This document shows positions 8,576 through 16,397 of a stretch of 64,000 nucleotides of DNA, in pieces. Under the pieces are notes generated by a model, which saw only the letters and a list, made by a program, of their open reading frames with translations, made no database searches and was not told the DNA's origin. Position 1 is the first letter of the stretch, and each line of letters starts with the position of its first letter. This DNA is from Leucobacter aridicollis (GTDB lineage: Bacteria; Actinomycetota; Actinomycetes; Actinomycetales; Microbacteriaceae): assembly GCF_024399335.1 (NCBI RefSeq), contig NZ_CP075339.1, positions 1,612,001 through 1,676,000 of the forward strand. Direction: 5' to 3'. The position numbers and the translations under genes were made by a program.

Positions 8576-9361
8576 ATGAATCGCTACGAGAATCGCCGCG
8601 CGCTCGTGACCGGCGGCGGATCAGGCATCGGCCAAGCGACCGTGCTGCGCATGCTCGCGGAGGGCGGCCGGGTCGTCGCCGCAGATATGAGTGAGGCGGG
8701 TCTCGCTGACACGGCCCAGAAGGCAGGTGCCAGCGCGGACAGGCTCTCGACGGTGGTGCTGAACGTCGCCGAGGAGGAGTCGGTGCGGGCCGGCGTTGCG
8801 GCCGCCATCGAGTGGCTGGGTGGACTCGACGTGCTTGTGAACGCCGCCGGCATCCTCCGGTCCTCTCATACGCACGAGACGAGCGTCGCGGAGTTCGAAC
8901 AGGTGCTTGGCGTGAACCTCGTCGGCGCGTTCACGGTGATACGCGAGGCAATCCCGGCCCTCACGCAGGGCACTGACGCCGCGGTCGTGAACTTTAGCTC
9001 AACCTCGGCGGACTTCGCCCACCCGTACATGGCGGCGTACGCGGCGTCGAAGGGTGGCGTGCAGTCGATGACCCACGCGCTCGCGTCGGAATACGCGAAA
9101 GACGGCATTCGGTTCACCTCGGTGCAGCCCGGCTCGATCTCGTCCGGCATGACCGACGGTTCCGGTGCGAGCGGTCAGAACCGCGGGCCGGGACTGCCCG
9201 AGGACGCGGACATGTCGCTGTTCATGAAGCTGAGCCCGGTCCTCGGAACTGGATACGCGGGCCCCGAATCGGTCGCGAGTGTTGTTGCAATGCTCGCGAG
9301 CTCGGACGGCAAGTTCATCACGGGGACGGAAGTGCGGATCGACGGCGGCACCCACTTCTAG
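8576..9361 (+). CDS. Short-chain dehydrogenase/reductase
   Basis: Classical SDR of 261 residues with a Rossmann fold. It has the NAD(P)-binding motif TGGGSGIG (residues 11-18), NAAG near residue 88, a catalytic Ser in NFSSTSAD, the YAASK catalytic motif near 155, and C-terminal INGG-like RIDGGTHF. The substrate is unknown. ATG 8576 is chosen over in-frame upstream ATGs because AGAGGA precedes it by 6 nt and the fold begins there. Divergent from tetR, whose operators lie directly upstream, so it is probably induced when the TetR ligand is present. Confidence 0.9.
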   Translation: MNRYENRRALVTGGGSGIGQATVLRMLAEGGRVVAADMSEAGLADTAQKAGASADRLSTVVLNVAEEESVRAGVAAAIEWLGGLDVLVNAAGILRSSHTHETSVAEFEQVLGVNLVGAFTVIREAIPALTQGTDAAVVNFSSTSADFAHPYMAAYAASKGGVQSMTHALASEYAKDGIRFTSVQPGSISSGMTDGSGASGQNRGPGLPEDADMSLFMKLSPVLGTGYAGPESVASVVAMLASSDGKFITGTEVRIDGGTHF

Positions 9362-9417
9362 GAGTACCGGCGTGCCGGAGTCGCTCGGGTCGCCCCGAGC
9401 GGCTCCGACAGGCCCGG

Positions 9418-11166
9418 CTACTCGGCGAGCTTGCCCGCTGGCGAGTCGTCGATGCCCTGCTCCGCGAGCGCGCGGAACGAGTCCGGGGCCTCGGCGGCTG
9501 GCTCGAACGTGACGCCAGCATCGGGGGTCCACACCATGTTGCCACGCAGAGCCGCGTTCTGCTCGGGGAAGTCGGAGCGGTTGTGGGCGCCGCGCGTCTC
9601 ACGGCGCTCACGCGCGCTCTCGAGTGTCGCGCGGGCGGCGAGCATGGAGCCGTACATGTCGAACGCGTGAGCGAGATCGTCGAAGCCCGCGATGTCGGGG
9701 TGCGCCGTAAGGTTCGCGACTCGCTCCCCGAGTTCGTCGAGCTTCTCGAGGCCGGCGGTGAGGCCCTCCTCGCTGCGCACAACGCCAGCGTGCTCGGTCA
9801 TGAGGTTGCGCAATTGGCGCTGGAGCAAACGAGGGCTTTCCTCGCCGGCGCCAGTGAGGAGCTGCTGCATCTCCTGGCGGGCCTCGGCGACCGCGGCGGG
9901 GTCGCGGGTGATGCTCGTGAGCCCGGAAATGTAGCTCGCCGCGTCACCGCCTGTGAGCCGGCCGTAGACGAGCAGTTCAATGAGCGAGTTGCCGCCGAGG
10001 CGGTTGGCCCCGTGTAGCCCGCTCGCGGCCTCGCCAATCGCGTACAGTCCGTCAACGCCCGTCGCGTGCTCCTCGGCGCTCACCCACACTCCGCCCATCG
10101 AGTAGTGCGCTGTCGGCGCGATCTCGATGGGGCGCTGCGTGATGTCGAGCATCTGCAGGTCGATGAGGTTGCGGTACACGCGGGGGAGCTTCTCGAGGAT
10201 CAGCTCGCGCGGCAGATGCGAGACGTCGAGGAAGACGCCGCCGTTCGTGGTGCCGCGCCCCTCGATGATCTCGGTGTAGCTTGCGAGTGCGACCCTGTCG
10301 CGGGTCGAGAGCTCCATCCGCTCCGGGTCGTACTTCTCCATGAAACGCTCCCCGAGTGCGTTGCGCAGGATCCCGCCCTCCCCGCGGGCGGCCTCTGAGA
10401 CGAGCAGGCCTGCTGCGTCGGCTGGCTCGAGGATGCCTGACGGGTGGAACTGGACGAGCTCGGCGTCGCGGATCTTCGCGCCGGCGAGGGCGGCGAGCCT
10501 GAACGAGTCGCCCGTGTTCTCGTCGCGCCGCGAGGATGTGTTGCGCCAGATGCGCGTGTGGCCGCCGGCCGCGAGAATGACGGCGTCGGCGTGGATCACG
10601 ACGGGGGTTCCATCGACGATGTCGAAGCCATACGCGCCGAAGACGCGACCGTCGCCGACGAGCAGCCGGGTGATGTAGATCGAGTCGATGATCGGTACCT
10701 GGAGTTCCTGGGCGCGGCGGAGCAAGGTGCGCTGGATCTCGAGGCCGGTGTAGTCGCCCGCGTAGCAGGTGCGCCGGTAGAGGTGCGCTCCGAAGAAGCG
10801 CTGGCTGATCCGCCCGTCGGCCTCGCGCGCGAACGGCATGCCCCAGCGCTCAAGATCCTCGATGCCCTGCGCGGCGTTCTTCGCGACAATCTCGACAATG
10901 TGCGGATCGGCAAGGAAGTACGATTCCCGCAGTGTGTCTGCGGCGTGCTGCTCCCAGCTGTCTTCGGGGTCCATTGTGCCGAGCGCGGCGTTAATGCCGC
11001 CCGCGGCGAGGGTGGTGTGGGCGTCGTGCTTGCGGCGCTTGCCGACCGCGAGCACCTGCACTCCTCGCTCGCCGAGTTCGATTGAGGCGCGGAGGCCCGC
11101 ACCGCCCGTACCGATGACGAGAGCGGAGGTTGAGATGAGTCGTTCGTGTGTGCCTGGTGCAGTCAT
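9418..11166 (-). CDS. SdhA/FrdA-like FAD-dependent oxidoreductase (orphan)
   Basis: Flavoprotein of 582 residues in the succinate dehydrogenase/fumarate reductase/aspartate oxidase superfamily. Motifs in order are GTGGAGLRAS, AHTTLAAGGINAALG, QFHPSGI, TRDRVALA and HYSMGG. The His in AHTTLAAGG is at the position that carries covalent FAD in SdhA/FrdA; the NadB of this window has Asn there. No Fe-S subunit or cytochrome b gene is adjacent. It could be a soluble fumarate reductase or a second dicarboxylate/amino-acid oxidase. ATG 11166 follows TAGCGT by 7 nt (leaderless). Longer in-frame starts run into the promoter. Divergent from a LysR gene. Confidence 0.8.
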   Translation of the reverse strand: MTAPGTHERLISTSALVIGTGGAGLRASIELGERGVQVLAVGKRRKHDAHTTLAAGGINAALGTMDPEDSWEQHAADTLRESYFLADPHIVEIVAKNAAQGIEDLERWGMPFAREADGRISQRFFGAHLYRRTCYAGDYTGLEIQRTLLRRAQELQVPIIDSIYITRLLVGDGRVFGAYGFDIVDGTPVVIHADAVILAAGGHTRIWRNTSSRRDENTGDSFRLAALAGAKIRDAELVQFHPSGILEPADAAGLLVSEAARGEGGILRNALGERFMEKYDPERMELSTRDRVALASYTEIIEGRGTTNGGVFLDVSHLPRELILEKLPRVYRNLIDLQMLDITQRPIEIAPTAHYSMGGVWVSAEEHATGVDGLYAIGEAASGLHGANRLGGNSLIELLVYGRLTGGDAASYISGLTSITRDPAAVAEARQEMQQLLTGAGEESPRLLQRQLRNLMTEHAGVVRSEEGLTAGLEKLDELGERVANLTAHPDIAGFDDLAHAFDMYGSMLAARATLESARERRETRGAHNRSDFPEQNAALRGNMVWTPDAGVTFEPAAEAPDSFRALAEQGIDDSPAGKLAE

Positions 11167-11173
11167 GAGAGCA

Positions 11174-11179
11174 ACGCTA
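11174..11179 (-). promoter_or_regulatory. -10 element of the SdhA-like gene, leaderless
   Basis: TAGCGT on the minus strand, 7 nt before the ATG at 11166. Confidence 0.45.
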
Positions 11180-11202
11180 GATACTGACGCTCGATACATC
11201 CA

Positions 11203-11217
11203 ATGAATAGTTATCAT
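11203..11217. promoter_or_regulatory. Candidate LysR binding site
   Basis: ATGAATAGTTATCAT is an imperfect inverted repeat (ATGA/TCAT arms) in the AT-rich spacer between the SdhA-like gene and its divergent LysR gene. LysR proteins bind T-N11-A type dyads in exactly this location. Assignment is by symmetry and position only. Confidence 0.45.
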
Positions 11218-11231
11218 CGTGACGATGCGCG

Positions 11232-11237
11232 TAGGCT
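11232..11237 (+). promoter_or_regulatory. -10 element of the second lysR, leaderless
   Basis: TAGGCT, 6 nt before the ATG at 11244. This makes 11244 a better start than the ATG at 11238. Confidence 0.45.
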
Positions 11238-11243
11238 ATGCTC

Positions 11244-12200
11244 ATGAATCTTGAGCAACTGCGTGGCTTTGCCGAGGTCGCGCGCACGAGCCACTTCACC
11301 CGAGCCGCAGAGGGGCTCCACGTGACTCAGCCGTCGCTGTCCCGTCAGATCGCCACGCTCGAGGCCGAGCTCGGCGTCGAACTGTTCCACCGTGCGCGTG
11401 GCAACGTCTCGCTCACCGCCGCGGGCGAGCGGCTGCTTCCGATCGCGAAGCGCATGCTCGCCGACGCGGAGACCGCTGCCGCGGCGATGGCCGAACTCGC
11501 GGGACTCCAGGGCGGCAGGATCAGGCTGGGCGCCACCCCGACGCTCTGCACGAGCCTCGTCGTCGAGGTTGTGGCGCAGTACAGCGCTCGGTACCCAGGG
11601 ATCGACATCGAGATCCTCGAGCGCGGCTCTCGCAGCCTCATTTCGGCCCTCGTTGAGGGGCAGCTCGACTTGGCGCTCATCGTGACGAGCGTGTCGTCCG
11701 AGTCGGGGAGGGCAGTGCTTGAGCGGGAGCCGCTCCTCTCTGAGCAGCTCGTCGTCGCGGCGAGCGCTGACGCCCCCTGGCCTGCCGCCCTCGCGGCGCC
11801 AGTAGACCTCGCGGCCCTCGCCGCTGTACCGCAAATCATGTTCCCCAAGAATTATGATCTGCGCGCCGCACTCGACGCAGAGTTTCGCGCCCAGGGCCTC
11901 ACTCCGACAGTCGCGGTCGAAGGCGTTGAGATGGACGCGGCATTGCGCTTCGCCGAGCGCGGCCTCGGCGTCGTTGTTGTGCCAGCGATGGTTGCGGTAG
12001 AGCGGCCGACGCTGCGGGTCGCCCCGCTCGCAGGGCCAGGCATCTCCCGCACCGTCAGCATCGCCCGCAGGTACGACATGACGCCGACCCACGCCGGGGC
12101 GGCGATGCACGCGCTCATCCGTGAGACCGCCGACCGCTTCGCAAGTGACGACGCGAGGCTGACGACGCTTGTTCGGCGGGTTGGCCCCGCCCAGGGGTAG
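11244..12200 (+). CDS. LysR-family transcriptional regulator
   Basis: Regulator of 318 residues. The N-terminal winged HTH begins MNLEQLRGFAEVARTSHFTR with recognition helix TQPSLSRQIATLEAELG. The effector domain follows from about residue 90 (RIRLGATPTLCTSLV). Divergent from the SdhA-like flavoprotein, so it probably controls that gene; the inducer is unknown but could be a dicarboxylate. A 6-nt leaderless spacing from TAGGCT supports the ATG at 11244. Followed after 9 nt by the SRAP gene. Confidence 0.9.
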   Translation: MNLEQLRGFAEVARTSHFTRAAEGLHVTQPSLSRQIATLEAELGVELFHRARGNVSLTAAGERLLPIAKRMLADAETAAAAMAELAGLQGGRIRLGATPTLCTSLVVEVVAQYSARYPGIDIEILERGSRSLISALVEGQLDLALIVTSVSSESGRAVLEREPLLSEQLVVAASADAPWPAALAAPVDLAALAAVPQIMFPKNYDLRAALDAEFRAQGLTPTVAVEGVEMDAALRFAERGLGVVVVPAMVAVERPTLRVAPLAGPGISRTVSIARRYDMTPTHAGAAMHALIRETADRFASDDARLTTLVRRVGPAQG

Positions 12201-12203
12201 CAT
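12198..12203 (+). promoter_or_regulatory. -10 element of the SRAP gene, leaderless
   Basis: TAGCAT spanning the lysR stop codon, 6 nt before the ATG at 12210. The SRAP gene may thus have its own promoter despite the short gap. Confidence 0.4.
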
Positions 12204-12209
12204 TGCCGC

Positions 12210-12890
12210 ATGTGCGCCGGATACGGACTTGAGCTGCGCGGACCGACCTCGACCACGGGGGAGCGAGTCGGCGTGCTCGCGTTCGTGCCGGGCCGCGACG
12301 ACGATCAGCTCGAGCTCGTGCGCCGATGGCTCGACGAGCAGCATGGCGAGGCGAAGATCACCGGCCGGAACGCGCGGAATCTCAACCCGATCATTCGGCA
12401 CGGGGAGACAGGCCCCGTGGCCGAGCTCGCGTGGTGGTGGCTTCACGTGGGCGGCCAGCCCGCGAAGTTCAACGCGTTCAACTCGCGCTCGGACCGGCTG
12501 CTTGCGAGCTGGCGTGAACCGTTCCAACACCGGGCGCTCGCGCCCGCGAGCTGGTACGTCGAGAAGGGCGTGCGGTTCGAGCTGCCCGGGGGCGAGCCGT
12601 TTGGGATCGCCGCGATCACCGCACCCACTGCGGAGGAGGCGCTCACGAGCTACTCGATCGTGACGCGCGAGGCAGTCGCCGATGCCGCTCGAGTGCACAA
12701 CCGGATGCCCCTCGTGCTTCCCGCATCGCTGCACGACGAGTGGCTCGACCCGGCCAGGCAGGGCGATGCGTCGCTCGTGGACCGGGCGGTCCGCGCGTCG
12801 GAAGAACTCTCCGCGGCGCTCGTCGCGGCCGGGCCGGTGGCGGGTGCGCCGAAGGCGGCCGCGCCAGACCCGCAGCCGACGCTGTTCTAG
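12210..12890 (+). CDS. SOS response-associated peptidase (SRAP/HMCES, YedK-like)
   Basis: Protein of 226 residues that crosslinks to abasic sites in single-stranded DNA through its N-terminal cysteine. Cys2 is present (MCAGYGLE; the usual family start is MCGRY). The substrate-binding Asn/Arg block is AKFNAFNSRSDRL (about residues 86-98). The Glu is in SWYVEKG where most members have FYEW, and the His is in HNRMPLVLP (about residue 166). All four catalytic positions can be placed. A role in abasic-site protection follows from the family. No LexA box was recognised upstream. Confidence 0.88.
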   Translation: MCAGYGLELRGPTSTTGERVGVLAFVPGRDDDQLELVRRWLDEQHGEAKITGRNARNLNPIIRHGETGPVAELAWWWLHVGGQPAKFNAFNSRSDRLLASWREPFQHRALAPASWYVEKGVRFELPGGEPFGIAAITAPTAEEALTSYSIVTREAVADAARVHNRMPLVLPASLHDEWLDPARQGDASLVDRAVRASEELSAALVAAGPVAGAPKAAAPDPQPTLF

Positions 12891-12911
12891 CCAGCTCCGC
12901 TCTGGCCGCGG

Positions 12912-12917
12912 TAGGGT
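12912..12917 (+). promoter_or_regulatory. -10 element of the erm leader transcript
   Basis: TAGGGT, 7 nt before the leader ORF ATG at 12925. It gives a leaderless leader ORF and a leader of about 190 nt before erm. A strong -35 or the AT-rich WhiB7 box is not evident. Confidence 0.45.
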
Positions 12918-12924
12918 AGCCCAC

Positions 12925-12990
12925 ATGGGTACATTGATTCGTGCGTGCGCAGTGGCGTACGCACGTAGCACGCGGCGGCGCCGCGCCTAA
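12925..12990 (+). CDS. Arg-rich leader peptide of the erm gene
   Basis: A 21-codon ORF starting MGTLIRACAVAYARS and ending in four consecutive arginines plus Ala. It begins 7 nt below a -10 element, so it would be the first thing translated on the erm mRNA. Macrolides stall ribosomes at Arg/Lys-X-Arg/Lys motifs, and the RRRR run offers two such motifs just before the stop. The Arg codons lie in a GC-rich hairpin (12971-12985) that overlaps a second hairpin with the stop codon in its loop (12982-12997). This fits a drug-sensing leader peptide. Function is inference from architecture. Confidence 0.65.
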   Translation: MGTLIRACAVAYARSTRRRRA

Positions 12991-13114
12991 CGGCGCGCCG
13001 CACCTTCGCTCCGCGCGTCGTCCTCCGAGAGCCCTCAGCGCCTCGGGGGTGAAGTGGTGTACATGGTGCACCTGCCCCTGTGGCGCTCCACAACGTTTCT
13101 TCTGGAGTGCACCC
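12991..13114 (+). promoter_or_regulatory. erm leader with Shine-Dalgarno-sequestering hairpin
   Basis: Downstream of the leader ORF lies a hairpin CCTCCGAG (13022-13029) / CTCGGGGG (13042-13049). Then come two mutually exclusive pairings. TGTGG/CCACA (13079-13083 with 13088-13092) shares bases with GCGCTCCA (13083-13090) pairing to TGGAGTGC (13103-13110). The second contains the erm Shine-Dalgarno GGAG (13104-13107) and would hide it. This is the layout of translational attenuation in inducible erm genes. Confidence 0.6.
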
Positions 13115-13891
13115 ATGCCTCGTTCACATCACGGCGGCCGACACGAGCTCGGCCAAAACTTTCTCATCCACCGACCGACAATCGACCGCATTGCCGGGCT
13201 TACTGCCTCCACGCGAGGGCCGATACTCGAGCTCGGCGCGGGCGACGGCGCCCTCACGTTGCCGCTTGCGCGGCTCCGCCGGCCGTTCACCGCGGTAGAC
13301 ATCGATGAACATCGCGTCGCGCGGCTTGCGCGGGCCGTGCCGGGGGTGCGGGTGAGTGTCGGCGACGCACTCACCGTACCGATCGCAGCGCCCGTCATCG
13401 TCGGGAATCTGCCGTTTCACCTCACGACGCCGATCCTTCGCCGCCTGCTCGCGGAGCCCGGGTGGCTTGATGCGATCCTCCTCGTGCAGTGGGAGGTCGC
13501 GCGCAAACGCGCGGGCGTCGGTGGCGGCACGATGATGACCGCTCAGGCCGCACCCTGGTTCGGCTTCGAGCTGCACGGTCGCGTGCCAGCACGCGCATTC
13601 TCGCCGATGCCGAGCATCGACGGCGGGATACTCGCCATCCGGCGGCGCCCCAGACCGCGGGTGCGCGAGTCCGAGCGCCGTGCATACGACGCGTTCGTGC
13701 GCTTCGCCTTCACCACACGGGGCGGCTCAATCGGTGCCGCCGTGCGCGCAGCATGCGGAGGAGACCATGGCGCGGCCACGCGGGCACTGCAGGAGGCCGG
13801 AGTCGCGTCACGCGCGTTGCCGCGCAGCGTTGGCGCTGAGCAGTGGCCGATCCTTTGGCGCGGCGTCAGGAGCGGTCGACTGCGTGCGTAA
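13115..13891 (+). CDS. erm: 23S rRNA (adenine-N6) methyltransferase, Erm family
   Basis: Methylates A2058 of 23S rRNA and so confers resistance to macrolides, lincosamides and streptogramin B (family knowledge). The 258-residue protein starts with RHELGQNFLIHR, the hallmark of actinobacterial Erm proteins rather than KsgA. SAM motif I is ILELGAGDGALT (about residues 39-50). The catalytic motif IV is VGNLPFHLTTPIL (about 99-111). The ATG 13115 follows GGAG at 7 nt. In-frame upstream starts would swallow the leader. The last 26 nt overlap the convergent aminotransferase. KsgA is excluded by the N-terminal signature and the dedicated leader, but the exact Erm class cannot be named. Confidence 0.88.
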   Translation: MPRSHHGGRHELGQNFLIHRPTIDRIAGLTASTRGPILELGAGDGALTLPLARLRRPFTAVDIDEHRVARLARAVPGVRVSVGDALTVPIAAPVIVGNLPFHLTTPILRRLLAEPGWLDAILLVQWEVARKRAGVGGGTMMTAQAAPWFGFELHGRVPARAFSPMPSIDGGILAIRRRPRPRVRESERRAYDAFVRFAFTTRGGSIGAAVRAACGGDHGAATRALQEAGVASRALPRSVGAEQWPILWRGVRSGRLRA

Positions 13892-15101
13892 GTTGGAGCG
13901 CCGCGAGGCGTTCGATCGCGGTCGCGAGCGTTGCGTCGTCCTTCACGAAGGTGAAGCGCACCCAGTTGCGAAGCCGGTTGGCCGTTGCCGACCCCGCGCG
14001 GCAGAACGCCGCGAGCGGCACGCACGCGACCCCGATCTCAGCGGGGAGCCATCGGGCGAACGCTGCGCCGTCGGGCACATCACGGGTGAGGAACGGGGTC
14101 GCGTCGGCGCAGACAAAATACGTGCCCTGGGGGCGGACAGTGCCGAACCCGACCTCGGTGAGGCTGTCGAGCAGCACCTGCCTGCGGTGGTCGAGCGTCT
14201 CCCGGAGCGCAGCGATGTCGCCGTCGCCCTCGACCAGCGCCCGGGCGATCGCCGACTGGAATGGGGCGCCGCCCGAGTAAGTGAGGAACTGTTTGATCGC
14301 GGTGACCGCTTCGATGAGCTGCGCAGGTCCAGTGGCCCAGCCGATCTTCCAGCCCGTGAGTGAGAAGGTCTTGCCAGATGAGGAAACAGTGATCGTGCGC
14401 TCGCGCATGCCTGGCAGCGTGGCGAACGGAACGTGCTCGGCCCCGTCGAACGTCAGGTGCTCGTACACCTCATCGGTAACAACAACCGCGTCTGCCCGCG
14501 CCGCCGCCTCAGCGATTGCCGCGAGCTCCGCGCGGGTAAGCACCGCGCCGGTGGGGTTGTGCGGGGTGTTCACAAGGATCAGCCTGGTCGCCGGGCCCAC
14601 CGCCTCATCGAGCGCCGCGCGGTCGAGCGCGAACCCGCCCTCGGTTGGCGCGAGCGGAACGGTGACGTGCGTCGCGCCGGCCATCGCGATCGCCGCGGCG
14701 TGCGAGTCGTAGAACGGTTCGAGCGTGACCACCTCGTCGCCGGGGCCAGCGAGCGCAAGGATCGCTGCGGTGAGCGCCTCGGTCGCGCCGACGGTCACGA
14801 GCACTTCGGACTCGGGATCGAGCGCGATACCGTAGTGGCGGAGTTGGTGGGCGGCGATCGACTCACGCAGGGCCAGCGATCCGCGTCCCGGCGGGTATTG
14901 GTTTTCGCCAGAGCGCATCGCCGCGACAGCGACCTCCCGGACCCACTCGGGCCCGTCTTCGTCGGGGAATCCTTGCCCGAGGTTCGCGGCACCGGTCGCG
15001 GCGGCGAGGGCGCTCATCTCAGCGAAGATTGTCGGCTTCGTCGTCCCGTCTTCAGCTGTGAGTCCTGCTGCGGCCGCTACTTCTCTCCACCGTGAGTCCA
15101 T
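13866..15101 (-). CDS. Pyridoxal-phosphate aminotransferase, class I/II
   Basis: Fold-type I aminotransferase of 411 residues. Visible are NLGQGFPDEDGP, the YPPGRG segment, NTPHNPTG with the PLP-ring Asn (about residue 175), VTDEVYEHL, and the Schiff-base lysine in SSSGKTFSLTGWKIGW (about residue 240). The pattern resembles DapC-type N-succinyldiaminopimelate aminotransferases and kynurenine/glutamine transaminases. The substrate cannot be settled by sequence alone. ATG 15101 is chosen because TATTCT stands 7 nt upstream (leaderless) and an upstream extension lacks homology. Confidence 0.88.
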   Translation of the reverse strand: MDSRWREVAAAAGLTAEDGTTKPTIFAEMSALAAATGAANLGQGFPDEDGPEWVREVAVAAMRSGENQYPPGRGSLALRESIAAHQLRHYGIALDPESEVLVTVGATEALTAAILALAGPGDEVVTLEPFYDSHAAAIAMAGATHVTVPLAPTEGGFALDRAALDEAVGPATRLILVNTPHNPTGAVLTRAELAAIAEAAARADAVVVTDEVYEHLTFDGAEHVPFATLPGMRERTITVSSSGKTFSLTGWKIGWATGPAQLIEAVTAIKQFLTYSGGAPFQSAIARALVEGDGDIAALRETLDHRRQVLLDSLTEVGFGTVRPQGTYFVCADATPFLTRDVPDGAAFARWLPAEIGVACVPLAAFCRAGSATANRLRNWVRFTFVKDDATLATAIERLAALQLTHAVDRS

Positions 15102-15108
15102 ACCCACC

Positions 15109-15114
15109 AGAATA
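15109..15114 (-). promoter_or_regulatory. -10 element of the aminotransferase gene, leaderless
   Basis: TATTCT on the minus strand, 7 nt before the ATG at 15101. Confidence 0.5.
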
Positions 15115-15165
15115 GGAGGTGAGGCACGAAGCGGAGACGAATGTGACACGAGACGGGGTAACTGC

Positions 15166-16011
15166 ATGATTGAGATCCAGCGACTGAATCCGATCGACGA
15201 GCTGCGTGCGGACCCGAGCCCCCTTGCTGAGTTGTGGCTCGCCCTGTTCGATCACCACGTATCGACAGGCGCAGCCGGGATGCCGACGCGGCCCCGGACG
15301 GGAAGCTGGCCTCAGCGCCGCGATCACTATCTCGACACTGTGGCTGGCTCACCGCACGCCTCGCTCTGGGTTGCACTGGAAACCGACAGGCCAGTGGGCT
15401 ACGCGTTAAGTTTCGAGGACACACTTGACGGGGAGCCGGTCGAGGTATTGGAAACGCTTTCCTTACTTCCCGGGACGCGCGGGAAGGGGCTCGGGACCGA
15501 ACTCGTTCGGGGTGTCGAGGATGACGCACGCGCCCGCGGGATCAGGCGTGTCGCGATCGATGTGATGGGCGGCAACGACGGCGCACTGCGGTTCTACGAG
15601 CGGTCGATGTATCGGCCGTATTCGGTCACATGGATGAGGTCACTTCCGCCCGCCACGGACGCTGTCGAGGCCTTGGATCTCGCATCCCCGAAGGCTGGGG
15701 ATGCCCGCGCCGCTTTTGCGGAGCTCGGTCTCGCGCTGACAGCGACCGGTCAGAGCGACGATACCTGGGCCACCGCCGGGAGCGTCGCGACAGTCGCCAT
15801 ACCCACGATCGACGCTGCAGGCGAGTCTTCTCCGGTGGCGTGGGTGAATGAGCTTGAGCGTGGGGCAGACCTGCTCGGCGCGGCAGGCTTCTGGACTGTC
15901 TGGTTTGAGATGCCTGCCTCTGCACTCACAGCGCCCGAAGGGCCGATCGGCGGCGCCCTGGCTCACCGCGGGTTTCACCACGGCATGTCGCGCGTGGTGA
16001 AGGCGATATGA
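15166..16011 (+). CDS. GNAT-family N-acetyltransferase
   Basis: Protein of 281 residues. The N-terminal half is a GNAT domain with acetyl-CoA motif A LPGTRGKGLGTELVRG (about residues 105-120), preceded by LETLSL. Motif B follows with GALRFYERSMYRPY. The C-terminal 110 residues are not a recognised domain. The acceptor substrate is unknown. ATG 15166 is preceded by ACGGGG; upstream in-frame codons lie inside the divergent aminotransferase. The stop overlaps the first crcB start by 4 nt, so it is co-transcribed with the fluoride channel genes. Confidence 0.8.
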   Translation: MIEIQRLNPIDELRADPSPLAELWLALFDHHVSTGAAGMPTRPRTGSWPQRRDHYLDTVAGSPHASLWVALETDRPVGYALSFEDTLDGEPVEVLETLSLLPGTRGKGLGTELVRGVEDDARARGIRRVAIDVMGGNDGALRFYERSMYRPYSVTWMRSLPPATDAVEALDLASPKAGDARAAFAELGLALTATGQSDDTWATAGSVATVAIPTIDAAGESSPVAWVNELERGADLLGAAGFWTVWFEMPASALTAPEGPIGGALAHRGFHHGMSRVVKAI

Positions 16012-16397
16012 GCGCTGTGCCCGGGCCTCGCGACGTTGCGCTTGTGGGCATCGGAGGCGCACTTGGTTCTGTGACTCGCTACCTCACAGGGTACGCGCTG
16101 CCCTGGGACGCGAATGTCTCGACCTTTGCGATCAACGTCGTGGGATCTCTGCTGCTTGGGCTGATGGTTGCAGGCTTTGCTGGCCGTCGGCCGCGGCTCC
16201 AGCTCACCCTCGGCACAGGCTTCTGCGGCGGTTTCACCACGTACAGCGCCCTCGCCGTCGGGATCGCCGAGCTCACGAGGTCTGGCGAGGTCTTTTCGGC
16301 GATGCTCCTTGCGCTCGGCACCGTGGCGTGCACTGGCGTTGCTTCACTTGTGGGGGTATTAATCGGGCGCCGGTTATCGGCTGCGAGCGCCGCGTGA
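16008..16397 (+). CDS. crcB: Fluoride channel Fluc/CrcB, subunit 1
   Basis: Small membrane protein of 129 residues with four hydrophobic helices. It shows the family signatures GGALGSVTRYL (residues 15-25), NVVGSLLLG (about 43-51) and CGGFTTYSAL (about 73-82). The GGFTTYS loop binds the central Na+ in Fluc channels. It exports fluoride passively. The start overlaps the GNAT stop. The next gene is a second crcB, and Gram-positive pairs of this kind form heterodimers. Confidence 0.93.
   Translation: MSAVPGPRDVALVGIGGALGSVTRYLTGYALPWDANVSTFAINVVGSLLLGLMVAGFAGRRPRLQLTLGTGFCGGFTTYSALAVGIAELTRSGEVFSAMLLALGTVACTGVASLVGVLIGRRLSAASAA

Noticed and set aside
13054..13308. 84-codon frame that begins in the erm leader
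   Set aside because: It runs out of frame through the conserved Erm N terminus. Its presence in the leader is better explained by the hairpins.
15102..16007. Fluoride riboswitch for the crcB pair
   Set aside because: No matching structure was recognised before the GNAT gene or the crcB genes.
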